The translations under genes and the position numbers were made by a program. The notes beneath the pieces are model-generated. The model saw nothing but the letters and a program-made list of their open reading frames with translations. It had not been told where the DNA came from and made no database searches. Shown here one piece after another: positions 12,237 to 19,712 of a DNA stretch of 44,161 bases (positions are counted from its first letter, which is position 1; each line of letters starts with the position of its first letter). Origin of the DNA: Neolewinella persica DSM 23188 (lineage in GTDB: Bacteria; Bacteroidota; Bacteroidia; Chitinophagales; Saprospiraceae); NCBI RefSeq assembly GCF_000373105.1, contig NZ_KB890453.1:1-44161 (forward strand), in the 5' to 3' direction.

Positions 12237-12941
12237 TCAAAACTCTTCCAGTTCCACAGCTACCTTCTCCTGGATTGTAGCATTGACGTCTTCAAATTCC
12301 TGCAATTTCCTCAGCGTTCCACTATGATTCGGAATGAAAAAAGAGAGTATCTCCTGAATAGATTCGATGAAATCGGGGTTTTTATAGTCAGTTAATCTGA
12401 CGAAGGTCCCATAGTCCTCGATAAAGTAATGATCCGTAGAGATGGCGGGGAACTGGTTGAGGAAGGTGCTTTCTATGTCCTTCAGGCTGGTCTGCACACT
12501 GTGTTGCTCATATTCATAGTAGTTCGCAATGCTACTCCTCAGTTGTTTGTTACTGACTTTTAATCCGCTCACTTTCGCTACTTCATAGGAAGTTCGGATA
12601 GGGAAATACCGCTCAAAAGTGAGCATTTGGGCAAGGTCATAAGAAAAGGTGTCTGCCACAATTTCATCCGGAGTGTTGAGGTAACCAGCCATTCTTATGA
12701 TGGAAGCCTGCGTTATTTTTCGCTGCCGGAGAATGGATTGAACCTGATCGCCATCTTGCTGAAGGTTACTCAGAATTTCGGTAAGAATATAATGCTCGTT
12801 CTTTCGGCTTTTGTTGCTTTCGTTGCAGTTATTGATTTGTACTGCGATCAAAATGCCGATAACCACTAACAAAATTTCCCCAAGGGAGTAGGCGAGGTAT
12901 CTTTTGATGCGGTCTTTCCCGGGGATTAGCTTTTTTGACAT
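12237..12941 (-). CDS. DUF6090-like membrane-anchored protein
   Basis: 234 residues. The N-terminal pattern RYLAYSLGEILLVVIGILIAVQINN followed by NES is the hallmark of a Bacteroidota family with one N-terminal TM helix (residues 15-38) and a soluble alpha-helical remainder. The family's usual NNWNE is NNCNE here. I know no function for it. Members often occur as scattered single genes. Base composition is similar to the neighbouring PSD and sulfatase genes. Confidence 0.8.
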   Translation of the reverse strand: MSKKLIPGKDRIKRYLAYSLGEILLVVIGILIAVQINNCNESNKSRKNEHYILTEILSNLQQDGDQVQSILRQRKITQASIIRMAGYLNTPDEIVADTFSYDLAQMLTFERYFPIRTSYEVAKVSGLKVSNKQLRSSIANYYEYEQHSVQTSLKDIESTFLNQFPAISTDHYFIEDYGTFVRLTDYKNPDFIESIQEILSFFIPNHSGTLRKLQEFEDVNATIQEKVAVELEEF

Positions 12942-13095
12942 AGGGCACTCAGGATTGAGGTGGCATGATGCTTCTGATGAAGTGGTTACTACAGGAAAGA
13001 ACGATTAGGAATGATTAGCGTTGCATCAATTAGGTCCCGGACCTACAGGTCGCGGATGGTAATACCGGGAGGTCAGGCACCTAAATGAGACCAAA

Positions 13096-15654
13096 TTACC
13101 CCCGCGAAAAATCCCCCCGATCAATCCCCAGTTTCCCCATCTTACTCATGAGTGTCCGCCCATTGACGTCGAGTAATTCCGCAGCCCCGCCGGGGCCGGT
13201 CACCTTACCCTTAGTCCGCTTCAGCGCCTCGATGATGTACTGCCGCTGCATCTCCTCGAAAGTAAGCATCCGGTCTCCGCTGATGGAGAGCGTGCCCTCC
13301 GGGCGGTCCGTTCGCCGCAGGGCGCGGAGGGAAGCCCCCAGGTTCAGGGTAGAAGCGGCGGAAGTGATCACGGCACGCTCTACCAGGTTGATGAGTTCCC
13401 GGACATTGCCCGGGAAGTCGTAGGCCACCAGTCGTTCCATATCCTTCTGGTTAATCTGCGTGACGGGGCGCCCCATTTTCTCCGCATAGATTTTGGTGAA
13501 GTGTTTCACCAGCACGGGGATGTCTTCCGGTCGCTCCCGCAGCGGGAGGTTATGGATGGGGAATACATTGATCCGGTAGTAAAGGTCTTCACGGAAGGTG
13601 CCGTCACCAACCATCTTTTCCAGGTTTCGGTTGGTGGCTGCAACTACGCGGACGTCGACCGTGATGATATCGGAAGAGCCAATTCGCTGAATCTCACCTT
13701 CCTGCAAAACGCGGAGCAGCTTAGCCTGCATATCGAGCGGAAGTTCACCGATCTCGTCCAGGAAAATGGTGCCACCGCTGGCCAGCTCAAACTTCCCCTT
13801 TTTCTGGGTGAAGGCCCCGGTAAACGCACCGCGTTCGTGGCCAAACAGCTCGCTTTCAATCAGGTTCTCCGGCAGCGCAGCACAGTTTACGCTGACCATC
13901 CGACGGGTGCTTCGGTTACTGAAATTGTGGATGGATTGGGCAAGTAGTTCCTTGCCCGTTCCCGTCTCTCCGGTCACCAGGACGGTAGAGTCCGTACCGG
14001 CCACCTGGCCGATCTGGCCAAGGATGCGCTGGTACTTTTTGGAGACGGTAATGATTGGTCCCGTCGCGTGAACCGTATCAATCTCTTCCTTCAGGGCTTC
14101 GTTTTCGCTTTCCAGCTGCTTGCGCAGTTCGTCCACGCGCCGCTTGGCTTCCTGCAGGCGACGTTTGTTGTTGACCTCCGTCGTCACGTCGCGGCAAACG
14201 ACGCTGAGGAACAGTCGGGTATCGGCCGCCACTTGTACGAAACGCACCTGCAGGGTCCGTTCCTTGCCCGTTGAGTCGGTGTACACGTAGTCTACGTCAG
14301 CACGTGTGCGACCATCTAATTGTTCCTGACGTATTTCAGTCAACTTCGGAATTTCCAGGTCGGGCATCAGCTGTCCGATGGGCAGGCCTTCCAGCGATTT
14401 GGTGGTTAGCCTGCTAAGCTTCTTGCGCGCCGCGGCGTTCATCAGCACCACGTTGTTCTCGGCATCCAGCCAGATGACCCATTCCTGCAGGGTGTTCAGC
14501 GTGGTGGTGTGCAGTTGCCGGTATTCATGATCTTCGGCCTCGCGGCTAACGTCATGGGCCACCACGACCATCATTTCCCGGCCTTCCTCCGTCCCGTACC
14601 AATGGAGGGTGGCTCGGGTAGGGTAGTGGGTGCCGTCTTTTCGCTGGGTGTTAGTGGTGGCTTCCAGGTATTTGCGTTCCCGGAGGTTAGCAAATAGCTC
14701 CTCTGTTTGGGCACCGAATTGTTCGGGCAATATCCTGGCGGCGGGTTGCCCGGCCAGTTCCTGACGGGTGTAGCCCGTCAGCTCGCAGCCCCGGTCATTG
14801 GCATAGGTAATGCGGGCATCGGAGAGGTCGACCCAGTAAATACCGTCCAGACTGTGGTCCAGGCTGAATTCAAAGGCAGCATCCGCCTCGCCTCCTCCGG
14901 CGAAGGTGCTTACTAGTTCACGCTGCTCCCGGGCACTTCCATAAATCTTGAATACTTCGATCTCGTTTTCTGCTGATTGGCCCTGCAGCGTCAGGTGGTG
15001 TACTTCGTCGGCTTCGGTTTTTACCGTAATAGAAAGTTCGAAGGGGCGAGCGGTACTAAGTAAACGGTCGATCGTTGTTTTTGCAGAGCCGAGGTCGTCA
15101 GCTCCGATCAGCTGGGCAGCCTTGTCGGCAAATTCTGCCGCAGGGTAGAAGTCTCGTTCAGGGGACCAGCCAAACCAGTCGCGGAGCAGCGGCCCAAGGT
15201 AGACTTGCCCGGTGGCCAGGTTGTATTCCCAGCCAGCAATGCGGCCATGGGTTTCTACCGCATCGAGTAGGTCTGCCTCCCTTCGGCCGGCTTCGGTGGT
15301 AGAGAAGACGATTAGGCACAACGGTTCGGCTGCGGCAGCTTCGTCGAAACTTACCTTTCCCCGGACACCGAAGAGGCGCCCCTCCGCATTGACGAACTGG
15401 GTGTCGAGATATTCTCCCCGTTCGGGGTCAAGCTGTTTCCAGTGCTTTTTCCAACCTAGAAGGCTGAAATTCGGGTTGATTTCGAGGTAAGAACTCTGGC
15501 TCAGTTGGTGCCTGGAATAACCTAGCAAGGTAGCTGCGGCTACGTTGGCGTGTCTGATTTTTCCCAGCTTGTCTACCCACAATACACCTTCCGTAACGAG
15601 GTCGAAAGCGGCCTGGTGTAGTGAAAATGAGGGGTTCGGAGAGGCAGGGGTCAT
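13096..15654 (-). CDS. Sigma-54-dependent transcriptional activator with PAS sensors
   Basis: 852 residues from ATG 15654; the frame also allows TTG at 15666. The N-terminal half has PAS/PAC-like modules (about 10-120, 130-240, 265-380 and 390-500; the third and fourth are clearest, with [13 protein letters not shown] at the end) and then a short coiled coil. The AAA+ core (about 535-770) has Walker A GETGTGKE, the sigma-54 contact loop GAFTGAF and Walker [13 protein letters not shown] Fis-type HTH ends the protein ([23 protein letters not shown]). There is no receiver domain, so activity should respond to PAS ligands rather than phosphorylation. No target is obvious nearby. Confidence 0.92.
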   Translation of the reverse strand: MTPASPNPSFSLHQAAFDLVTEGVLWVDKLGKIRHANVAAATLLGYSRHQLSQSSYLEINPNFSLLGWKKHWKQLDPERGEYLDTQFVNAEGRLFGVRGKVSFDEAAAAEPLCLIVFSTTEAGRREADLLDAVETHGRIAGWEYNLATGQVYLGPLLRDWFGWSPERDFYPAAEFADKAAQLIGADDLGSAKTTIDRLLSTARPFELSITVKTEADEVHHLTLQGQSAENEIEVFKIYGSAREQRELVSTFAGGGEADAAFEFSLDHSLDGIYWVDLSDARITYANDRGCELTGYTRQELAGQPAARILPEQFGAQTEELFANLRERKYLEATTNTQRKDGTHYPTRATLHWYGTEEGREMMVVVAHDVSREAEDHEYRQLHTTTLNTLQEWVIWLDAENNVVLMNAAARKKLSRLTTKSLEGLPIGQLMPDLEIPKLTEIRQEQLDGRTRADVDYVYTDSTGKERTLQVRFVQVAADTRLFLSVVCRDVTTEVNNKRRLQEAKRRVDELRKQLESENEALKEEIDTVHATGPIITVSKKYQRILGQIGQVAGTDSTVLVTGETGTGKELLAQSIHNFSNRSTRRMVSVNCAALPENLIESELFGHERGAFTGAFTQKKGKFELASGGTIFLDEIGELPLDMQAKLLRVLQEGEIQRIGSSDIITVDVRVVAATNRNLEKMVGDGTFREDLYYRINVFPIHNLPLRERPEDIPVLVKHFTKIYAEKMGRPVTQINQKDMERLVAYDFPGNVRELINLVERAVITSAASTLNLGASLRALRRTDRPEGTLSISGDRMLTFEEMQRQYIIEALKRTKGKVTGPGGAAELLDVNGRTLMSKMGKLGIDRGDFSRG

Positions 15655-15718
15655 AGTTGGGCGCAAGATAGCAGGTTCGGAAGGATTTTACCATTAAGGC
15701 CGGAAGGCATTTAGATTT

Positions 15719-15744
15719 GGGCGGGTGCGCAGGTACAGGGGAGG
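15719..15744 (+). repeat. Family A dispersed repeat, copy 3
   Basis: GGGCGGGTGCGCAGGTACA plus the tail GGGGAGG. It lies in the 5' region of the sigma-54 regulator gene, about 65 bp upstream of its ATG, and is the most diverged copy. Confidence 0.55.
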
Positions 15745-15753
15745 TTGAAGAAG

Positions 15754-15797
15754 CATAGAACCTCTAAGGCACCAAGGCATTAAGAATTATACTAAGA
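15754..15797 (-). repeat. Family B 9-bp-word tract, reversed copy
   Basis: On the minus strand it reads as CTTAGTATAA, TTCTTAATG, CCTTGGTG and CCTTAGAGG, the same word series as the forward copies at 15953, 18728 and 19496. Confidence 0.6.
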
Positions 15798-15952
15798 AAA
15801 AAGGAGGAATAGTAAGCCTCTCTTAACGATGAGCATATAAAACTGATGAAGGTAACTCTGTGCACCCTCTGCGCCTCCCTCCGTGCTGACCTCTATGAGA
15901 ACAAATAGCTGCGTAGCAGCCGAGCGAAGCGAGCAGTCTCATGCGGTAGTAA

Positions 15953-16014
15953 CTTAGTGTAACCCTTAATGCCCTTAGTGTTCTTAATGGTTCACTTCCA
16001 CGAGCGAAGCGAGC
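15953..16014 (+). repeat. Family B tract plus CGAGCGAAGCGAGC unit
   Basis: 9-bp words (CTTAGTGTA, CCCTTAATG, CCCTTAGTG, TTCTTAATG) are followed by the C unit at 16001-16014. It lies just downstream of the moaA stop, so it sits in the 3' UTR of that gene. Confidence 0.65.
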
Positions 16015-16049
16015 AACCCAATGTAGTAGCAATACTCACTACCAACTAC

Positions 16050-17027
16050 TTACCCCCCAATAGAAGTCATACTAGCAAAAACGCTCCCCTGTTGCTCCAG
16101 CCGCTGGGTATCATGCCCGGTCTTGTGTTTACCCTTCACGAATTCCGTGATCAGGTCAGCGAGGTCCTCGCGCCCGATACCGGATCGGAGTAGGGGAAGT
16201 AACTCCAGCCCTTTGGTGGAATACAGACAGTTCAGCATGGTCCCCTTCGGCGTAAGCCGCAACCGATTACAGCTGCCGCAGAGACTGCGGCTGAAGGCAG
16301 GGATGATCCCAACCTGTCCTTTGAAGCCAGGTACGCGGTAGGCCACTGAGCTACTGTTGGCTTCGTCACTAAACCGTTCGATGTTCGGGAACCGCTCCTG
16401 GATACGGCCCAGCATTTCCTGATGCGAAAGGTAAAGGTGATGGTTGCCGTCATCGTCGTTGAAGGGCATCGCTTCGATGAATCGGATGTCAACTTTATTT
16501 TCCTGGGTCAGGGCGACGAAGTCTCCCAGCTCATCATCGTTGGTGCCCTTGAGCACGACTACGTTGATTTTGGTTTTAATACCTTTTGCCAGCAATTCGT
16601 CCAGCGCACGCTTGGTGCCGGCGAAGTCATCGCGGCGGGTGATTTCGAAGAAGCGGTCTTCACGCAGGGTATCGAGGCTGAGGTTGTAGTGGTTCAGGCC
16701 GTAGCCGACCAGTTCGTCCAGGACAGGTGGCAGCAAAATGCCGTTGGTGGTCATGGCCATTTTGGGGAAAATATTACCCAGGCTTTTGACCAGCTGTGGC
16801 AGGCTTTTTCGGGAGAGGGGCTCTCCGCCGGTTAACCGGACTTTGTTGACGCCAAGGTCTGACAGTACTTCGCACAGGAAAATAATCTCTTCGAAAGTCA
16901 GCAACTCCTGCCGTTTGGCAAATTCAATGCCTTCTTCCGGCATGCAGTACCGGCAGCGGAGGTTACAGCGGTCGGTAACGGCCAGGCGTAAGTAAGTGGT
17001 TTGGCGTCCGTGATTGTCTAATAGCAC
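16050..17027 (-). CDS. moaA: GTP 3',8-cyclase MoaA (molybdenum cofactor synthesis)
   Basis: 325 residues from GTG 17027. MoaA is a radical SAM enzyme that, with MoaC, converts GTP to cyclic pyranopterin monophosphate. The N-terminal 4Fe-4S motif CNLRCRYC follows TYLRLAVTD, the second cluster is in CGSCNRLRLTPKGTMLNC, and the protein ends in the required Gly-Gly. An upstream GTG at 17066 would add 13 residues (MSESACQ...). I prefer 17027 because a TATCTTTG box ends four bases before it and the length then fits the family. No other moa or moe gene is in the window, and no molybdoenzyme is recognised. Confidence 0.93.
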   Translation of the reverse strand: MLLDNHGRQTTYLRLAVTDRCNLRCRYCMPEEGIEFAKRQELLTFEEIIFLCEVLSDLGVNKVRLTGGEPLSRKSLPQLVKSLGNIFPKMAMTTNGILLPPVLDELVGYGLNHYNLSLDTLREDRFFEITRRDDFAGTKRALDELLAKGIKTKINVVVLKGTNDDELGDFVALTQENKVDIRFIEAMPFNDDDGNHHLYLSHQEMLGRIQERFPNIERFSDEANSSSVAYRVPGFKGQVGIIPAFSRSLCGSCNRLRLTPKGTMLNCLYSTKGLELLPLLRSGIGREDLADLITEFVKGKHKTGHDTQRLEQQGSVFASMTSIGG

Positions 17028-17031
17028 GGGG

Positions 17032-17039
17032 CAAAGATA
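17032..17039 (-). promoter_or_regulatory. -7 box (TATCTTTG) directly before the moaA start
   Basis: It is an exact TAnnTTTG match on the minus strand, followed by CCCC and then GTG at 17027. This decides the moaA start and implies a leaderless transcript. Confidence 0.5.
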
Positions 17040-17300
17040 GGCTTTTTGACAGGCTGATTCAGACACGGAATTGACATAAAGTATAGTCGGTACTCAGGGC
17101 GTATAAATCACAAAAGTCACATAGAGCACATAAATCACAGAAGGCACAAAATCGGGGGTGGCTGACTTTGAGTAAATTCTTTGCTTCGTGTATACTCTGT
17201 GCCCCAGGTGCTTTGTGTGTGTCTTCTGTATTGACTTTTGTCCATCAGCTAAACGCTTAAGCGATGCTTGGTCTTCTTGAATTGCGCCAAAATTCGGTGT

Positions 17301-17322
17301 TGGCACCTGCGGCCGCGCCACC
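17301..17322 (-). repeat. Family A dispersed repeat, copy 4
   Basis: On the minus strand it is GGCGCGGCCGCAGGTGCCA. It is intergenic, about 100 bp upstream of the aminotransferase promoter box. Confidence 0.6.
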
Positions 17323-17401
17323 TAAACCTAATCCACCCAAAATAACCTTAGCCATTGGATAAATAAACGCAAACAAGCCCTTAGATAACTAAGCGGAAAA
17401 G

Positions 17402-17409
17402 TAACTTTG
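17402..17409 (+). promoter_or_regulatory. -7 box (TAACTTTG) of the aspartate aminotransferase gene
   Basis: It is an exact TAnnTTTG match 35 nt before the ATG at 17445. No convincing TTTG at -33 was found. It is directly followed by the short palindrome TTTGCGCAAA (17407-17416). Confidence 0.45.
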
Positions 17410-17444
17410 CGCAAAGTTCCGAATACACCCCAAAATTTTACCTG

Positions 17445-18653
17445 ATGTCAACTACCATCACTTCTCCGTTGAGTAACCGCGTTTTAAACATGACTGAATC
17501 TGCTACCCTCAAAATGGCCCAGCTTGGCCGAGAGGTGAAAGCACAGGGACATGACGTGATCAGCCTCAGCCTTGGCGAACCGGATTTCGATACGCCGGAG
17601 CACATCAAAGATGCGGCTAAAGCGGCCCTTGATGCCGGTAAAACAAAGTACACCCCGGTTCCCGGAACGGCTGAATTAAGAGAAGCTATCTCGGCAAAAT
17701 TTAAGCGGGAGAATGGGCTGGAGTACAGCCCTGCGCAGATTGTCGTTAGCACGGGTGCCAAGCAGTCCATCGCCAACGTCGCTCAGGCCATGCTGAACCC
17801 TGGGGATGAAGTTGTCATCCTGGCCCCGTTCTGGGTGAGTTATTCTGACATTGTCCAGGTTGCCGAAGGCGTACCCGTAACGGTTGGCGCAGGAATCGAA
17901 GACGATTATAAAGTAAGCGCCGCAGCCATTGAGGCCGCAATCACTGACCGCACCAAGTTCGTACTTTTTTCCTCCCCCTGTAACCCTACCGGTTCGGTAT
18001 ACACCCACGATGAACTGGGCGCCATTGCTAAGATGTTGGCAAAGTATCCACACGTCTACATCGTGGCCGACGAAATCTACGAACACATCAACTTTACCGG
18101 CAAGCACGCCAGCATCGGCACCTTCCCGGAAGTGAAGGACCGGACGATCACCGTCAATGGTTTCTCTAAAGGCTTCGCCATGACGGGCTGGCGCCTCGGC
18201 TACATCGGCGCTCCTTTGGAGATCGCCAACGCCTGTTCTAAGTTGCAGGGACAGAGCACTTCTGGTGCCAACAGCATCGCCCAGGCTGCCGGTACCCATG
18301 CGCTGAACAGCAGCCTGGAACCCAGTCTGAAAATGAAGGAAGCCTTCGCCGCCCGCCGCGAGCTGATCATCAATGGCCTGGAACAAATCAAGGGAATGCG
18401 GGTCAATCGTCCCGAGGGCGCCTTCTACATCTTCCCTGATGTAGCGGCCTTCTTCGGTAAATCAAACGGAGAATACACCATCAATACCTCCGATGACCTG
18501 AGTGAATACTTGCTCATGCACGCGCACGTTGCTACCGTGGGTGGCAGTTCCTTTGGTGCACCTACCTGCATCCGGATCAGCTACGCAGCCAGTGAGGCGG
18601 CGTTGACTGAGGCAGTGGCTCGGATTAAGGAAGCGCTGGAAGCGCTTTCGTAG
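17445..18653 (+). CDS. Aspartate/aromatic aminotransferase, PLP fold type I
   Basis: 402 residues. It transfers amino groups between amino acids and 2-oxo acids, probably aspartate to 2-oxoglutarate. The subgroup I-beta features are clear: SLGEPDFDTP near residue 42, GAKQSIANVAQAML, SPCNPTGSVY, the YEHINF region after VADEIYE, and the PLP lysine in NGFSKGFAMTGWRLGY (about residue 238). The C-terminal Arg that binds the substrate carboxylate is in CIRISYAAS. The stop TAG is the first triplet of a 29-bp inverted-repeat arm, so termination is probably set by the repeat. It is transcribed from its own promoter, not in an operon. Confidence 0.94.
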   Translation: MSTTITSPLSNRVLNMTESATLKMAQLGREVKAQGHDVISLSLGEPDFDTPEHIKDAAKAALDAGKTKYTPVPGTAELREAISAKFKRENGLEYSPAQIVVSTGAKQSIANVAQAMLNPGDEVVILAPFWVSYSDIVQVAEGVPVTVGAGIEDDYKVSAAAIEAAITDRTKFVLFSSPCNPTGSVYTHDELGAIAKMLAKYPHVYIVADEIYEHINFTGKHASIGTFPEVKDRTITVNGFSKGFAMTGWRLGYIGAPLEIANACSKLQGQSTSGANSIAQAAGTHALNSSLEPSLKMKEAFAARRELIINGLEQIKGMRVNRPEGAFYIFPDVAAFFGKSNGEYTINTSDDLSEYLLMHAHVATVGGSSFGAPTCIRISYAASEAALTEAVARIKEALEALS

Positions 18654-18957
18654 TCTGGTGGTCTTGTAGGCTACCGCACTTGGATAGTTGCTTCGCTCGT
18701 TTGTTAATCCGGATGTCTTATGGTCCTCTTAGTGTAATTCTTAATGCCTAAGTGCCTTAAGGGTTCCCTATCACGCCTGCCCAAAACTACCGAAGCGAAC
18801 TTCCTACTTCGGTAGTTACTATTCGCTATGAGCAACTAAACTAAAATTTAGTGTAGTACTTAATGCTCTTTGTGTTCTTAATGGTTCCCCTGCCAAGCCT
18901 GACTCAAAACGAGCGAGGCGACACTCCCGTGCGGTAGCCTACAAGACCACCAGACTA
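18651..18957. repeat. 307-bp element with perfect 29-bp inverted arms between convergent genes
   Basis: The left arm 18651-18679 is a perfect reverse complement of 18929-18957. The arms consist of 8-bp words (TAGTCTGG, TGGTCTTG, TAGGCTAC) plus CGCAC. Inside are two direct family B tracts (18728-18769 and 18847-18889) and a central perfect 11-bp hairpin (18785-18795 with 18807-18817). The left arm starts with the stop codon of the aminotransferase. The VOC stop lies six bases past the right arm, in the same word series. It is a likely bidirectional terminator. Confidence 0.8.
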
Positions 18958-18962
18958 CAAGA

Positions 18963-19445
18963 CTATTGAAGGACCACCCTGGCGTCATTAACCTCCGTCC
19001 AGTACCCATCCAAATCCTTAAAGTAAACCTGACGCACTCCGTCCGGCCGGCCATTAGATTGCATCGGTACGCCCTGCCAACTGAAGAACTGCAGGTTAAT
19101 ATCCCGTAAATGCTGAACAAATTTGTCGAACTCCTTGACGGAAATGGAGAGGTGTACCCCTTTTTGCAACCTGACCTGGCTACGATCAGATTCGATGACG
19201 TGCAGGCTCATCCCATTACCAAGGCTTAGCCAGCGGATGTTGTCTTTTTCGGTGCCGTCGTAAATCTCCATCAGGCCAAGCACCTTTTGGTAGAAGGCGA
19301 CACTTTCGTCAAGGTTGTCGACATTGATCGCATAATGGTCAAAACTGGCGCCGAATTGGCCGGTCTCTGTGCCAAAGACGTTGGCTTTGGGCGTACAGGA
19401 GGGAAGGGACAGCAGTAGACCGAAAATTATGGGCAGGTAGCGCAT
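18963..19445 (-). CDS. VOC (glyoxalase/bleomycin-resistance fold) lipoprotein
   Basis: 160 residues. The signal peptide ends in the lipobox LPSC (Cys17). The mature part is one vicinal-oxygen-chelate module: FDHYAINVDNLDESVAFYQKVLGL with the metal-ligand His at the start, HLSISVKEFDKFVQHL in the middle, and the end QVYFKDLDGYWTEV with the last acidic ligand. Such modules bind a divalent metal as homodimers. The reaction is unknown, and secretion as a lipoprotein is unusual for the fold. The stop TAG begins a TAGTCTTG word tract shared with the convergent aminotransferase. Confidence 0.85.
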   Translation of the reverse strand: MRYLPIIFGLLLSLPSCTPKANVFGTETGQFGASFDHYAINVDNLDESVAFYQKVLGLMEIYDGTEKDNIRWLSLGNGMSLHVIESDRSQVRLQKGVHLSISVKEFDKFVQHLRDINLQFFSWQGVPMQSNGRPDGVRQVYFKDLDGYWTEVNDARVVLQ

Positions 19446-19495
19446 GATGCTTTTTTCGACAAGGTAATGTTTACTTTTTTGGCCCTGTGCTTTCC

Positions 19496-19693
19496 CTTAG
19501 TGTAGCCCTTAATGAATTTAGTGTTCTAAATGGTTCCCTTTCACGAGCGAAGCGAGCACCCTGGTGCGGCAACAACGATAGCCAACTGAAATAAAACTTA
19601 GTGTAGCCCTTAATGCCCTTAGTGTTCTTAATGGTTCTCTTTTACGAGCGAAGCGAGCACCCTGGTGCGGTAGCCTACCAGACTACAAGACTA
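19496..19693 (+). repeat. Two tandem B+C modules, 101 bp apart, upstream of a glycosyltransferase gene
   Basis: Copy one begins at 19496 and copy two at 19597. Both run CTTAGTGTAGCCCTTAATG, then TTAGTGTTCT, GGTTC, ACGAGCGAAGCGAGC and CCCTGGTGCGG. Copy two continues into the D words (TAGCCTAC, CAGACTAC, AAGACTA) up to 19693, seven bases before a promoter-like box. Confidence 0.75.
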
Positions 19694-19699
19694 ATAAAC

Positions 19700-19707
19700 T
19701 AACTTCG
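19700..19707 (+). promoter_or_regulatory. TAnnTTCG -7-like box before the membrane glycosyltransferase start
   Basis: TAACTTCG is followed by five bases (CCCCA) and ATG at 19713. It is one member of the start-abutting box series. Confidence 0.35.
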
Positions 19708-19712
19708 CCCCA

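Larger units (their letters stand above)
15667..16049. other. Repeat-filled intergenic region between moaA and the sigma-54 regulator
   Basis: It holds a family A copy (15719), a reversed family B tract (15754-15797), a 9- to 10-bp word tract rich in CTCTGTGC (15855-15890), two CGAGCGAAGCGAGC units (15921 and 16001) and a forward family B tract (15953-15999). The two B tracts form an imperfect inverted repeat across about 200 bp. No gene is seen. Confidence 0.65.
17067..17444. other. Divergent intergenic region moaA / aminotransferase
   Basis: Two word tracts occupy the left half: 17096-17160, 9-bp words of TTTTGTGAT and TTATGTGCT type when read on the minus strand, and 17183-17235, words such as TTTGTGTGT and ACTCTGTGC. 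A family A copy follows at 17301, and the aminotransferase promoter lies at 17402. The 75-codon minus frame here consists of repeat sequence and is not a gene. Confidence 0.55.

Noticed and set aside
17094..17321. 75-codon minus frame between moaA and the aminotransferase
   Set aside because: It is made of 9-bp word repeats and a family A copy.
17676..18386. 236-codon frame antisense to the aminotransferase
   Set aside because: It lies opposite a complete, motif-bearing gene, and its translation has no recognisable domain.
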